From: Defluviitaleaceae bacterium
GTDB taxonomy: Bacteria; Bacillota; Clostridia; Lachnospirales; WQUN01
Reading direction: 5' to 3'
NCBI GenBank assembly: GCA_009780585.1
Contig: WQZS01000003.1
Location: forward strand, 111,348-175,347
Length of the DNA stretch: 64,000 nt
The position numbers were made by a program, and so were the translations under genes. The notes below the pieces were generated by a model. It worked only from the letters and a program-made list of their open reading frames with translations, did no database searches and was not told the origin of the DNA. Position 1 is the stretch's first letter; each line of letters begins with the position of its first letter. This document shows, in pieces, positions 38,340 through 48,377 of this stretch.

Positions 38340-41098
38340 TGTTTTCAAAAACGCAATTCAAACCGCGGAACGAATACCTCTTCCTCTTCGGCGTGGGTGG
38401 GGCGTATTTGTACGCGGTCAATCGGGCGATCGTATCGGCTACGGTCATAGAGCTTTCGCCCATGCGCCTGTATATAATGGGATTGTTTTGCCTGCTGCTT
38501 TTTACGGCGATCATATTCAACCGCGTTACGCGCGTTGTTGCCGTATGCTTGGTTACCCTTACCGCGCTATATATCCTGACGCGGCGCGAATCGATGACGG
38601 ACATGTTCGACCACTTCTACGATCTGTATTTGTGGGCGACGGGGTATTTGCCGCCGCACCGCGAGGATTTGTGGCACACGCTTGTTTGGCTGTTATGCGG
38701 CGCGCTTGGTTTTACCACGGTCGTATTCATGTTATACCGCTTCAGCTTCACGGTTTTATTCTTTGGGGGCGGATTGATCTTCGCGCTTACCTGGATCACC
38801 AGCTTCGTCCGTGATACCGCGTCGTTTACGGTTTTTTTATTCGCGGTGATTTTGATTTTCGTGCGCAAGGCGAATAAAAGCGTCGATGGCGCCGCGCTGG
38901 CCGCGCCGTTGTGTTTTGTCATTATATTATTGGTACATATCTACATGCCCGCGCACAGCGAGGTATATACGCGCCGTACATTGCGCGATGCCTTTGAAGG
39001 GCGTATGGCCGCTGTTGAAGATTTTTTTTATGAATTATTTAACCCCGCTTATTTTTCCTTTGCCAATACGGGCTTTAGCGGCACGGGGGGGCGGCTGGGC
39101 GGCCCCGTTACGCCCAACCACCGCCACGCGATGGACATACAAGGCCCGGGCCTTCTGTACCTGAGCGGGGCGACGCGCAACCATTTTACGGGCGACGCGT
39201 GGACGGATACCCTGCGGGAAGGCGATATCGATACCCACGGCTTGCCCCGAGGTCACTTCGAAATGCTGGAAACCGCCGCCGCGCTCATACGCGACGCGGG
39301 CTTAACCCGCGGCACAAGCGGTTTAAGCGCGGGGATATTGCGCACCCGATTCCCCTTGGACGGCGCGTGGGACTTGATCACGAACCAGTTCGCCGTCGCG
39401 GGGATGTACGCGGAGGGGCTGTTCGACCCGATCACGGACGAATCGCCCGAACCCGGCGAATATGACCTGTGGCGCGACGAGTGGACGCTCGCTAACCCCC
39501 AATACGGCGTCATCCCCGAGCCCGACGACCACGGCTACGTCCGTTACTTTCGGCATGTGTATCTGCCGATGCAGACAGTTTCCGTTTTTTTCGGCCGTAA
39601 CCGTACGGGAACCGTTTTCCAACCGCCCGCTTCGCGCCAAATGTGGTTTGACGAATTAGGGCCGGATTATACCGACAGCGTACGCCGATCCCCCGCGGGT
39701 GATTTAAGCACGCCCGGGTTTATGGGACGCGGTACGGTTTATCACCACCATTTCCTGCACGTCAATCCGCGCCTAACGTTTGTGGAGGACATCCTGCGCC
39801 AATCCCGCCAAGGCATATACGCCGCGCGGGAGGAATCATTGTTTGCTTATGTCGCGGAAATTTTACCGGACGGCCATAACCACGAACGTATCGCCGCCGA
39901 TGTTTGGTTAATGGACGATATATTCCAACGCTTTACGCATCACGGTACGGCGACTGCCCATACGATCCTTGACTTCGCGAACCAAAGGGATTTGATTTCC
40001 GGTATCGACGCCTTTTCCGCGGACACGCTTGCCGCTTACGCGGAAAGTATCCGCGCCCATTTTATGTATGTACCCGCCACCGTCCCCCAACGGGTACACG
40101 ACTTGACCATGCAAATCATCAGCGGCGAGGAAACGGACTTCGGTCGCGTTACGGCTATCCGCGACTATCTCCTTTCCCATTTCACCTATACGCTGAACCC
40201 CGCCCCCTTGCCGCGCGGCGCGTGCTTCGTGGATTTCTTCCTTTTCGAAGGGAGGGAGGGGTATTGCACTTATTTCGCGAGTGCAATGGCGGTCATGTCG
40301 CGTATCGCGGGTGTGCCTTCGCGCTACGTCGAAGGCTTCTTCATACCCGGCGCAAACCGCCACGAATATACGGTCACCGCCGTCACCAACCGCATGGCGC
40401 ACGCCTGGGCGGAGGTTTACCTGGAAGGCTTCGGCTGGCTGATCATGGAAGCCACGCCACCGTACGCCTTTGCGTCGGCAATCACCGCCCCCTCGCCCGG
40501 CAGGATGAGCAGACCGGGATGGGATGATTGGGACGATCAATTGATAGACCCCGACGAATGGTGGTGGCACTACATGCATCGCGACCAAAACACGCCTGAC
40601 AATATGCCGCGCGTCACAACCGCACCTGCGCAGGAAGCGGGGGGGTTGTCGCCGTTATCCGTTGCCGTATTGATATTATTGGCGTGTTTATTGGTTTTGT
40701 CGGCTTCGGTACTGTTGTTCCTTTGGGTGTGCCGGATTCGTTTTTCCCTTGCAATTACAAGGCTAAATCGCGGTTCCCCAAATCATCAAACATGCGTTTA
40801 CTTCAAAGGTATCCTCAATATCAGCGAATATTACCACCTCCCCATGGAAGCGGGCGAAACGACGCTAGCCTACGGCAAACGCGCGGGCAAACGCTTCGCC
40901 TTCCGGTCGGACGCGGTTTTCCTGCGGGATTTGATCGCGATCTATAACCGCGCCAGGTACGGATACAGGCAAATATCCGACGCGGATCTTAATATAATGA
41001 AGGAAAGCTATTTCGCCATGTTCGATTTACTCCGCGCCATGCGGATCAAGCCGCATTACCTTTACCTGCGTTACATAAAAAACGTGGGAAGCGTATAA
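38339..41098 (+). CDS. membrane transglutaminase-like protein
   Basis: A 919-residue protein with an N-terminal block of about six helices (to ~205), a large exterior region and a transglutaminase-like core at about 590-715: EGYCTYFASAMAVMSRIAGV with the catalytic Cys near 642, AHAWAEVYL with the His near 687, and GFGWLIMEATPP as the acidic third position. A further helix at about 770-795 precedes a cytoplasmic tail (DUF4129-like). This is the third member of the MoxR-DUF58-transglutaminase set. Its role, perhaps wall or envelope protein processing, is inferred. Confidence 0.88.
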   Translation: MFSKTQFKPRNEYLFLFGVGGAYLYAVNRAIVSATVIELSPMRLYIMGLFCLLLFTAIIFNRVTRVVAVCLVTLTALYILTRRESMTDMFDHFYDLYLWATGYLPPHREDLWHTLVWLLCGALGFTTVVFMLYRFSFTVLFFGGGLIFALTWITSFVRDTASFTVFLFAVILIFVRKANKSVDGAALAAPLCFVIILLVHIYMPAHSEVYTRRTLRDAFEGRMAAVEDFFYELFNPAYFSFANTGFSGTGGRLGGPVTPNHRHAMDIQGPGLLYLSGATRNHFTGDAWTDTLREGDIDTHGLPRGHFEMLETAAALIRDAGLTRGTSGLSAGILRTRFPLDGAWDLITNQFAVAGMYAEGLFDPITDESPEPGEYDLWRDEWTLANPQYGVIPEPDDHGYVRYFRHVYLPMQTVSVFFGRNRTGTVFQPPASRQMWFDELGPDYTDSVRRSPAGDLSTPGFMGRGTVYHHHFLHVNPRLTFVEDILRQSRQGIYAAREESLFAYVAEILPDGHNHERIAADVWLMDDIFQRFTHHGTATAHTILDFANQRDLISGIDAFSADTLAAYAESIRAHFMYVPATVPQRVHDLTMQIISGEETDFGRVTAIRDYLLSHFTYTLNPAPLPRGACFVDFFLFEGREGYCTYFASAMAVMSRIAGVPSRYVEGFFIPGANRHEYTVTAVTNRMAHAWAEVYLEGFGWLIMEATPPYAFASAITAPSPGRMSRPGWDDWDDQLIDPDEWWWHYMHRDQNTPDNMPRVTTAPAQEAGGLSPLSVAVLILLACLLVLSASVLLFLWVCRIRFSLAITRLNRGSPNHQTCVYFKGILNISEYYHLPMEAGETTLAYGKRAGKRFAFRSDAVFLRDLIAIYNRARYGYRQISDADLNIMKESYFAMFDLLRAMRIKPHYLYLRYIKNVGSV

Positions 41099-41212
41099 AA
41101 TGATCTTACATAACAATCCCATAACAAAAAAATGTTATAAAAATGAAACATTCGACGGAATTTTACGTTATAATTAACGGACGTTTTCGATCCGCAACGC
41201 ATCGGGGGGATT

Positions 41213-41989
41213 ATGGAAGCATTATTCGACCTGCGTAACGTGCGCAAGGTGTACCGCATGGGCGAGGAGCGTATCGTCGCCCTCGAGGACATAAGCATCA
41301 CCTTCGAAAAAGGAAAGATCTATTGCCTGCTCGGTACGTCCGGGTCGGGCAAGTCTACGTTACTGAATATGCTGGCCGGCTTGGAGAAACCCACCAAGGG
41401 CAGCATTATTTTTATGGGCAAGCCGTTGGAAAAATTAAACGAAAAGCAACTCGCCCTGTACCGCCAACGCTACGTGGGGTTCGTATTCCAATCCTATAAC
41501 CTGCTGCCCACCCTCACCGCGCTTGAAAACGTCACCCTCCCCCTCACCTTCCGTAAGATCAAAAAACGCGAACGCGTCAAGCGCGCCCGTGTCATGCTCA
41601 AGGCCGTGGGGTTGGGTAACCGCGCAAGGCACAAGCCTTCGGAACTCTCCGGCGGACAGCAACAGCGCGTGAGTATCGCCCGCGCGTTTATCAACAACCC
41701 GCAAGTCGTCTTCGCCGACGAACCCACGGGCAACCTCGACACCCGCACCACCTTCGAGATGATGGACCTCATCATCGGCATCGCCCGCGAACGGCAGCAA
41801 ACCTTGGTCATCGTCACCCACGACACCGAAATCGCCCAATACGCCGACCAAGTGATCCATATACGCGACGGTTCCATCGAAAGCATCACCGAACGCAAGG
41901 CTATTATGAACCAATCGGAAATTGGGAATGAAGATGAAAATAAAAATGCAACAGACGGAGGTAATGGAAATGAAGAAACAATCGTTTAA
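41213..41989 (+). CDS. MacB/LolD-type ABC ATPase
   Basis: A 258-residue ABC ATPase: Walker A GTSGSGKST, signature LSGGQQQRVSIARAF, Walker B VVFADEPTGNLD and H-loop VTHD. This is the LolD/MacB subclass that works with FtsX-like permeases. The last ~25 residues are polar and Asn-rich because the gene runs into the start of the next one, overlapping by 20 bases. TATAAT at 41169-41174. Confidence 0.93.
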   Translation: MEALFDLRNVRKVYRMGEERIVALEDISITFEKGKIYCLLGTSGSGKSTLLNMLAGLEKPTKGSIIFMGKPLEKLNEKQLALYRQRYVGFVFQSYNLLPTLTALENVTLPLTFRKIKKRERVKRARVMLKAVGLGNRARHKPSELSGGQQQRVSIARAFINNPQVVFADEPTGNLDTRTTFEMMDLIIGIARERQQTLVIVTHDTEIAQYADQVIHIRDGSIESITERKAIMNQSEIGNEDENKNATDGGNGNEETIV

Positions 41990-44621
41990 CAGGTTTACGA
42001 AAATAATCATCGCGTGGTTTTTGGCGGCGGTCATCGCATTGGCATCACCCCTGGCGGTGAATGTATCCGCATCGCCGACGGAACTGGATTTGTTACAGCA
42101 AATCCAAGAAGCCATAAATAATGGCAATCAACTTTTAGTCGTAATTTTAAATGAATTGCTTTCCGGTATGCAAAACCAACCACCCCCGCCACCACCCCCC
42201 GAACCCCCGCCCGCCCCCCAAGTATTCGAACCCATCATACGTTTATTAACGCCGCAAACGATCACCCTGGAGCCGGGCGAAACGCGGGATATCCAGTTGA
42301 CCCTGCGCAATATCGGTATCAACACCGCTTCCGAGGTGGTGACGACCGTCAGCACTTCGGGACCTTACCGGGTAGAAATCGTGGGTGCCAACCGCATCGC
42401 CAGCATCCCGCAAAACCAGGAGCGCAATATCACTCTGCGCGTCACCGCCAATGCCGACGCTTCGCCCGGGGCAGGCCCCGATATTTCCTTACGGCATGAT
42501 TTCCGTACCGCTCAACCCGGCACGGGTTCGACTTCCAACGTAATCTCCGTCCATATCGGCGGCGAAGTCACCCAACCCCCCGCTATCCAAATCGGCAATT
42601 TCCGCGGGCTCGACGCAGCCGTACTACCGGGGCAATCCTTCACCGTAACGGCGGACGTTACTAACACAGGCCGAAGCGAAGCGCGCAACATACAAATCAC
42701 GCTCCCCTCCCTTTCCCCTCATGTAATCGCCACCAATTTAAACCAAGCCCTTATACCCGCGCTGGCTCCGGGGCAAACGCAAACGCTGTCCTTCACCTTC
42801 CAAACGGCTGTCGGCACACCGCGCGGCACACAAACGCTTGAATTCCGCGCGGCTTTCACCAACGAAAACGGCCAACCGCTCGAACCGCTCAGCTTCACAA
42901 GGTTTATTAACATATCAGCCGAAGAGGACGAGGACGATATTTTCGCAAACCTGGAAATCCGCGACCTTACCGCCCCCACCGGGCGCTTTGAACCGGGGCA
43001 GACGGCTCATATTTCCATGTACCTTTCCAACACGGGCGATACGGAGCTTACGCAAATCCACATCACAGCCGCGCTCCCCGCGGGCATCAACCCCATGACG
43101 CAAACAACATACGTTATCCCCGCCCTCTCCCCCGGCGAAAGCCGGCGGGTCACCTTCTCCTTCTCCCCTTCCCCGGCGGCAGGCAACCATACACATACGA
43201 TCGGCTTTACGGCGGAATACCGCGTGGACGGCGAGGCCGCCGTACCCATCAATCAATTCGCCGCGCTCAACGTACACAACCCCGAAGCGGACGAAAACGT
43301 ACAGGACGCAAGCCAGCGCCCCTGGCTCATCATCGAGAACTTTAACGTGGACCCGACGATCGCCCGCGCGGGTCAGAATTTTACGATGACGCTGACCTTC
43401 CGCAATACCAGCGATACCCACCACGTAAACAACGCCCGCATCGTCTTTACCCCGCTGGGCGTGGGGACGCAGGGCGACGTCGTGTTTATTCCGGTAGGGG
43501 GTTCGAGCAATACGGTGTTTATCGACAACATCCCCCCCGGCGGCACGGTCACCAACGAAATGACCTTCTTTACCGTGGGCGACGCTTTGCCGCGCTCCTA
43601 TACCATGCAGGTGAATAAGATTTACCAGTCCCCCGGCTTCCCCCAAGCCTTTGACGAAAGCGTGAGCCTGAGCATCCGCGTTTCGCAGTTCGTTCGGCTG
43701 GAAACCGTGCAAGACTTTTGGATGCCCGGTATGGTGAACGTGGGCGATCCGGTCCGCATCGACTTCCAGGTCATTAACAGCGGCCGCGTAACCCTGCATA
43801 ACGTGCGCCTCCGCGTGGAGGAACACAACCACGACCCCAACAACCCCAAACTCGACACCTCGGAGGCCAACCTACCCATCGGTGAAATGCAGTCCAGCCG
43901 CTGGCTGGGGTATACCGGGCAGTTCCGTCCGTTGGTACCGGGTTTGATTACGGGTGACATCATTATCTACGGGGAAGACCCCGCCTTCGAATTGGTGGAA
44001 CACCGCATCCCCTTTGAAATTTATGTCATGGACCCGTGGGGGAACGGTGATCCGTGGGGCAACGACCCATGGGGTAATGATCCCTGGGGCAATGACCCGT
44101 GGGGCAACGATCCCTGGGGCAATGACCCATGGGGCAACGATCCTTGGGGAAATGACCCCTGGGGACAGGAAGAAGAAGAACTCGGTTGGTTCCGGCGTTT
44201 ATGGCGCTGGCTGACCACCCCCATCGGCGGATACGCGGGCAACCGCGGTAACAGCAACCAAAACAACGCACCCCCGCAGCAGGATATGTGGCACGGCGGT
44301 TGGGGCGAAGCGGATTATCAAAACGGCGGCGGTATCGAACCGCTGGGCAGGATCGTAACCGAATCCGTCCAAGTGGTCCCGCGTCCGGGCGGTGTGTCCG
44401 TCGGCAGGCCCATATCCGGCGGCAGCCCCGTTTTGCACGACCCCTGGGGTGATCCGTGGGCAGAAGAACCGGAAAGCGATTCCTTTTTCATCCACGTATG
44501 GAACTTTGTGCGGATGCCCATTTTCCTGTTCCCCTTCGGCATCGGGGTGGGCGCGGGCGTTACGCTCCTTGTAATTAAAATAAAGAAGAAGCGCGCCGCG
44601 GAGATGGACTTCGATGAGTAA
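41970..44621 (+). CDS. secreted CARDB-repeat protein with DPWGN repeats
   Basis: An 883-residue surface protein. It has a signal peptide (KKQSFNRF then a hydrophobic run, cleavage near SAS), a proline-rich spacer near 75, about four CARDB/NEW3-type beta-sandwich repeats (ITLEPGETRDIQLTLRN; VLPGQSFTVTADVTNTG; RFEPGQTAHISMYLSNTG; IARAGQNFTMTLTFRNT), nine DPWGN pentads, and a C-terminal membrane helix followed by KIKKKR. ATG chosen for its 9-base distance from GGAGG. It sits between an ABC ATPase and its permease, so it is probably an accessory to that transporter, perhaps a substrate-binding or stalk protein. Confidence 0.85.
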   Translation: MKKQSFNRFTKIIIAWFLAAVIALASPLAVNVSASPTELDLLQQIQEAINNGNQLLVVILNELLSGMQNQPPPPPPPEPPPAPQVFEPIIRLLTPQTITLEPGETRDIQLTLRNIGINTASEVVTTVSTSGPYRVEIVGANRIASIPQNQERNITLRVTANADASPGAGPDISLRHDFRTAQPGTGSTSNVISVHIGGEVTQPPAIQIGNFRGLDAAVLPGQSFTVTADVTNTGRSEARNIQITLPSLSPHVIATNLNQALIPALAPGQTQTLSFTFQTAVGTPRGTQTLEFRAAFTNENGQPLEPLSFTRFINISAEEDEDDIFANLEIRDLTAPTGRFEPGQTAHISMYLSNTGDTELTQIHITAALPAGINPMTQTTYVIPALSPGESRRVTFSFSPSPAAGNHTHTIGFTAEYRVDGEAAVPINQFAALNVHNPEADENVQDASQRPWLIIENFNVDPTIARAGQNFTMTLTFRNTSDTHHVNNARIVFTPLGVGTQGDVVFIPVGGSSNTVFIDNIPPGGTVTNEMTFFTVGDALPRSYTMQVNKIYQSPGFPQAFDESVSLSIRVSQFVRLETVQDFWMPGMVNVGDPVRIDFQVINSGRVTLHNVRLRVEEHNHDPNNPKLDTSEANLPIGEMQSSRWLGYTGQFRPLVPGLITGDIIIYGEDPAFELVEHRIPFEIYVMDPWGNGDPWGNDPWGNDPWGNDPWGNDPWGNDPWGNDPWGNDPWGQEEEELGWFRRLWRWLTTPIGGYAGNRGNSNQNNAPPQQDMWHGGWGEADYQNGGGIEPLGRIVTESVQVVPRPGGVSVGRPISGGSPVLHDPWGDPWAEEPESDSFFIHVWNFVRMPIFLFPFGIGVGAGVTLLVIKIKKKRAAEMDFDE
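44031..44168 (+). repeat. 15-bp tandem repeat (DPWGN x 9)
   Basis: Nine units of the pattern GAYCCNTGGGGNAAY, 138 bases in all including one extra Gly codon after unit 1. Most differences are third-position changes, so the peptide is conserved although the DNA has drifted. Confidence 0.95.
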
Positions 44622-46053
44622 CTTCGACGTATTTTCCATGTGCCTGCGCAACATGTTCAAGCGCAAGCTGCGTACGTTCCTTACGATATTGGGCGTAATG
44701 GTGGGCACGGCGGCGATTGTGCTCATGATTTCCCTCGGGCTTGCCACGGAGGAACACCACCGCAAGCAAATGGAAGATGCCGAGATGGACATGACCATGA
44801 TAGAGGTATGGATGCCCTGGGTGGATGGAACGATTTGGAACCCCGACGGCACGCGCGAATTCCCCGAGGGCACGCCCATACTGGATGACGATATGGTCCT
44901 TTCCTTCGAGCGTATATCCGGTGTGCAAATGGCGAGCCCCATCATACGGGGCACGTTATTCTTCCGCAGCGACCCTTACTTTATGGAGGCTTGGGACGTT
45001 ACGGGCATACGCGCCGAGGTTATGCAGTTTATGGGCTTGCCCGTGGCGGAAGGGCGCACGCTGATGCCGGGCGACGAATTCGCCGTGGTATTCGGCGCGC
45101 ATGCCGAACGGGGCTTCGAGCTGTTGGGCGCCACTTGGCCCAACATTGCCGACCGCATGTGGATGTGGGGCGTACCCGATGACCAAATCCCCACCTTCGT
45201 GGACGTAATGCGCTCGAACATGCGCCTGTCCTACGACCGCCGCTTCATACAGGTAGGCATGGACGAACCCCAGCCCTTAACCGGGGGCATCCGCCCCATC
45301 CGCTCTTATAATGTAGATGTAGTGGGTTTGCTTGAACCCCACGGCTGGCAATACGACCGTACGATTTTTATGGACCTTGAGATATTGCTTTATCTAAACA
45401 ACGAGCGCATCCGTATGCAAAACGAAACGCAGCAGGACGAATGGCAGTTTTGGTTCACCGCCATACGCCAGCGCCCGCCCGAAAATTACGAGAACGTTAT
45501 GGTGCGCGTAACCGATATGCGCTACACCTCCCGCGTGGCGGAGGAAATCCGCGAGCTGGGCTTCCAAGCCAACTACCCGGGAATGCACTTGAATATGCTG
45601 GTAGCGGGACAACGCCAGCAGCAGCAGCTCCTTGCCGCCATCGGTGCGATTTCATTGATTATCGCGGCCATCGGCATCGCCAACACCATGATTATGGCCG
45701 TGTACGAACGCACGCGCGAAATCGGCATTATGAAGGTAATCGGCGCGGCAATCTGGGATATACGGCGGCTGTTCCTGTTGGAATCCGCGATGATCGGCTT
45801 CTTCGGCGGGTTGTTCGGCGTGGGGTTAAGCCTTGTCGGTTCGTATGTACTTAACAATTTCGACGTACCCTTCATGCGCCCCGACCCGATGCTCGCCATG
45901 ATGGGCATTGAGGTGGGCGACCCATCCCTGGTCACGATGTGGCTGTGCGGCGTGGCGTTATTGTTTGCAGGGATTATCGGATTGGTAAGCGGTTATTTCC
46001 CCGCGCGGCGTGCCACAAAGTTGTCCGCATTAGCGGCGATTAGGAGTGAATAG
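44614..46053 (+). CDS. MacB/FtsX-like ABC permease
   Basis: A 479-residue permease with the MacB layout: one N-terminal helix (RKLRTFLTILGVMVGTAAI), a large exterior domain (about 50-325) and three C-terminal helices, with IANTMIMAVYERTREIGIMK as the coupling loop and PARRATKLSALAAIRSE at the end. It overlaps the CARDB gene by eight bases and completes the ATPase/CARDB/permease set. Such systems export macromolecules or transmit mechanical force to envelope partners rather than import solutes. Confidence 0.92.
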   Translation: MSNFDVFSMCLRNMFKRKLRTFLTILGVMVGTAAIVLMISLGLATEEHHRKQMEDAEMDMTMIEVWMPWVDGTIWNPDGTREFPEGTPILDDDMVLSFERISGVQMASPIIRGTLFFRSDPYFMEAWDVTGIRAEVMQFMGLPVAEGRTLMPGDEFAVVFGAHAERGFELLGATWPNIADRMWMWGVPDDQIPTFVDVMRSNMRLSYDRRFIQVGMDEPQPLTGGIRPIRSYNVDVVGLLEPHGWQYDRTIFMDLEILLYLNNERIRMQNETQQDEWQFWFTAIRQRPPENYENVMVRVTDMRYTSRVAEEIRELGFQANYPGMHLNMLVAGQRQQQQLLAAIGAISLIIAAIGIANTMIMAVYERTREIGIMKVIGAAIWDIRRLFLLESAMIGFFGGLFGVGLSLVGSYVLNNFDVPFMRPDPMLAMMGIEVGDPSLVTMWLCGVALLFAGIIGLVSGYFPARRATKLSALAAIRSE

Positions 46054-46056
46054 CAT

Positions 46057-46692
46057 TTGCGTATCATCTTAGCCTCCGGCTCCCCCCGCAGGAAGCAACT
46101 GCTGGAGCAAGCCGGAATCGACTTCGAGGTAATCGTAAGCGAAGCAAACGAGGACATCGACGGCGAACCCTACGAACAGGTGGCTGCGCTGGCACGCCGC
46201 AAGGCCGAAGCCGCCGCCGCGCGTATATCGGGCGAAGCGATCATCATCGCCGCCGATACGCTCGTCTACCTGGAAAGCCGCAACGGCTCGGGCCACGTAT
46301 TGGGCAAACCTACGGACGCGCAGGACGCGTTTGACATGCTTTACGCCTTGCAAGGGCGCAAGCATACCGTATATACCGGCGTTGCTTTGTTGAAAAAAGA
46401 ATGCGGTGAAATTTCGACGGATTCCACCGGAATTATTGACCCGCTATCCGCAAACGTCTTCGTGGACGCCGCCTACGTCTACTTCCGCCCCCTGACCGAA
46501 CGCGAAATCCGCGCCTACATCGCCACGGGCGAACCCTTCGACAAAGCCGGCGCTTACGGCATACAGGAAAAAGGCGCGCTCCTCATCGAGCGGGTGGAAG
46601 GGGACTTCTACACCGTCATGGGCTTGCCCATTTCCAAATTATGCGTACAATTGGAGGAAATGGGGGTACAGATTTGGGAATCCTCGGAATAG
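46057..46692 (+). CDS. maf: Maf nucleotide pyrophosphatase
   Basis: A 211-residue Maf/YhdE-family enzyme that hydrolyses non-canonical or canonical nucleoside triphosphates. ILASGSPRRKQLLEQAG at the start, IIAADTLVYLE with the catalytic Asp, GKP near 89 and AGAYGIQEKGALLIE near 168 are all present. It starts at a TTG three bases after the permease stop, with AGGAG about 11 bases upstream, and overlaps acpS by 19 bases. Confidence 0.93.
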   Translation: MRIILASGSPRRKQLLEQAGIDFEVIVSEANEDIDGEPYEQVAALARRKAEAAAARISGEAIIIAADTLVYLESRNGSGHVLGKPTDAQDAFDMLYALQGRKHTVYTGVALLKKECGEISTDSTGIIDPLSANVFVDAAYVYFRPLTEREIRAYIATGEPFDKAGAYGIQEKGALLIERVEGDFYTVMGLPISKLCVQLEEMGVQIWESSE

Positions 46693-47039
46693 GTACGGAC
46701 ATCATCAAAATAGCCCGCTTTGAAGGGATGACGCCCCGGTTTATGGAAAGGGTGTTCACCCCGGATGAGCGGGCTTATTTATTGGGTAAGCCGACCGCTT
46801 CCGCGGCGGGGCTGTTCGCAGCGAAGGAAGCGGTGGCCAAGGCACTCGGTACGGGGTTCCGGGGCTTTTGGCCGAGCGACGTGGAGATTTGGCACGATGA
46901 ATTGGGGAAACCGCAGGTTAGGCTTCACGGCGCAGCGGAACAAGCCGCAGCGAAGCAAACCGCAGGAGAACACCGCGTCCATGTAAGCATTTCGCATACG
47001 GATACAGACGCGATTGCCTTCGCGGTTGTTGAAATTTAA
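46674..47039 (+). CDS. acpS: holo-[acyl-carrier-protein] synthase
   Basis: A 121-residue AcpS that transfers 4'-phosphopantetheine to acyl carrier protein. GIGTDIIKIARFEG has the metal-binding Asp, FAAKEAVAKALGTGFRG the catalytic Glu/Lys signature, and the tail HVSISHTDTDAIAFAVVE is typical. Starts at a TTG (46674) preceded by GGGGGT; it lies inside the end of maf. No ATG gives the full N-terminus. Confidence 0.93.
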   Translation: MGILGIGTDIIKIARFEGMTPRFMERVFTPDERAYLLGKPTASAAGLFAAKEAVAKALGTGFRGFWPSDVEIWHDELGKPQVRLHGAAEQAAAKQTAGEHRVHVSISHTDTDAIAFAVVEI

Positions 47040-47100
47040 ACCATGTTTATAATGTTATGGTATAATAATTTTCAAGTCGTTATATACGGAACGGAGATAA

Positions 47101-47364
47101 ATGATGCCAACAATAAGTATGTTTAGAGGGATAAAAGTATATATAAATTATTCCGATCATGCGCCGCCGCATTTTCATGCAGTATACGGAGGGGATGATT
47201 GTTGTATTTTAATAAATGAATTGGAAGTGCTGGAAGGCCGAATTCCTTCAAAACAATTAAAAATGCTCCTTGGATGGGCGGCATTGCACCAAGATGAACT
47301 TATGGAAAATTGGAACTTGGCTGTTATTAACCAAGAAACGTTTGTAATCGATCCTTTAAGGTAA
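47101..47364 (+). CDS. DUF4160 protein
   Basis: An 87-residue protein matching DUF4160: PTISMFRGIKVYINYSDHAPPHFHAVYGG is represented by ISMFRGIKVYI and HAPPHFHAVYG. These small proteins often sit next to DUF2442 genes, as here, and the pair behaves like a mobile two-gene cassette, possibly toxin-antitoxin (inference). Nine bases separate the two. A+T-rich compared with acpS. Confidence 0.8.
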   Translation: MMPTISMFRGIKVYINYSDHAPPHFHAVYGGDDCCILINELEVLEGRIPSKQLKMLLGWAALHQDELMENWNLAVINQETFVIDPLR

Positions 47365-47373
47365 GGTGGTAAT

Positions 47374-47694
47374 ATGGCGGTTCCCAGGGAAGTGCAAGAA
47401 TATTTTAGTAATGGAAGAAAGCGGATTGTTCGGATTACCGCCGGGGACGACTACACGCTGTTATTGGAATATGATAACAATGAACAGCGTATGTACGATT
47501 TGAATGATATGCTTACCGGGGTATTGGCGGTGCTTAAGGATAAGGATAAATTTAACGAGGTTTTCATCGACGCGTTTGGGAACATCGCATGGGATATCGA
47601 TAAAAATATTGATAGTAATGTTATATTCAGCAACCGAATCGATTTATCAGCCGATAACGCGTATATCTACGGTAAAAGACTTCAAGCAAGATAA
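47374..47694 (+). CDS. DUF2442 protein
   Basis: A 106-residue protein containing a DUF2442 domain (DYTLLLEYDNNEQRMYDL; VFIDAFGNIAWD). Preceded by AAGGTGG. With DUF4160 it forms a small cassette of unknown function beside the recombinase gene. The function is not known. Confidence 0.78.
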   Translation: MAVPREVQEYFSNGRKRIVRITAGDDYTLLLEYDNNEQRMYDLNDMLTGVLAVLKDKDKFNEVFIDAFGNIAWDIDKNIDSNVIFSNRIDLSADNAYIYGKRLQAR

Positions 47695-47746
47695 ATAATA
47701 TCCCCACGCTTATCACCCCGGATATCGCGGCTATAAAATAAGCCGG

Positions 47747-48319
47747 CTACTTCGTCCCCAGCACCACTTCCTTATAAACGGCATCCAGCTCGTCCTGGCT
47801 GATACCCAGGTACTTTCGGGTAATGTTGTAGTCGGAATGGTTGTAAATATCCATTAACAAAACCACGGTTACGCCCGCTTTCCAGGCGTGGTAGCCGAAG
47901 GTCTTACGCAAGGAATGGCATGATACATGAATGGCCGCCCGATTGTTTCGGGCGGCTGTTTTTATGATGCGGTGCGCTTGGGTGCGGTTGATGGGGTCGG
48001 CGCTTGCCCGGTTGTTGGGGAAGATGAACGCCCCGTTCCGATGGGGGAAGTAAGTACTGAGCGCGCTTAGGGCGGCTTTGTTTAAGGCTATGGTCTTCGT
48101 CTTGCGGGTCTTGCCTTCGACAAGGGTGAAATGCTCACGGAACACGTTCCGTTCAAAATCGTACAGGTCTTCCCATTTGAGGGAGAGCAGGTCGCTGATG
48201 CGCAAGGCCGTGTTAAGCCCCATTACGATGAGCGTGTGGTTACGTAATTGCCCCCGCTTTAAATAATGTTCGGCAAATTCCTTTAATGCCTTCATGTCCC
48301 TGATCGGTTCCGCCGTCAT
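47747..48319 (-). CDS. small tyrosine recombinase (FimB/RecV-like)
   Basis: A 190-residue protein that is essentially only the catalytic domain of the integrase family. The catalytic residues are in place: Arg40 (LNTALRISD), Lys near 73, His135 and Arg138 (HSLRKTF), His161 (YNHSD) and nucleophile Tyr170 (ITRKYLG). It lacks the N-terminal core-binding domain of phage integrases, as do FimB, FimE and other inversion recombinases. It is divergent from the csrA-flagellin operon and separated from it by a 191-bp candidate invertible element, its probable substrate. Ribosome site GGGAGG; good promoter at 48378-48406. Confidence 0.9.
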   Translation of the reverse strand: MTAEPIRDMKALKEFAEHYLKRGQLRNHTLIVMGLNTALRISDLLSLKWEDLYDFERNVFREHFTLVEGKTRKTKTIALNKAALSALSTYFPHRNGAFIFPNNRASADPINRTQAHRIIKTAARNNRAAIHVSCHSLRKTFGYHAWKAGVTVVLLMDIYNHSDYNITRKYLGISQDELDAVYKEVVLGTK

Positions 48320-48377
48320 TAAAAATCCTCCCGATGTACGCTGATGGATGGGTGATTATTCCCCACAACTATTTAAC

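Noticed and set aside
44031..44168. CRISPR-like array
   Set aside because: The regular 15-bp units have no spacers and encode an in-frame DPWGN repeat.
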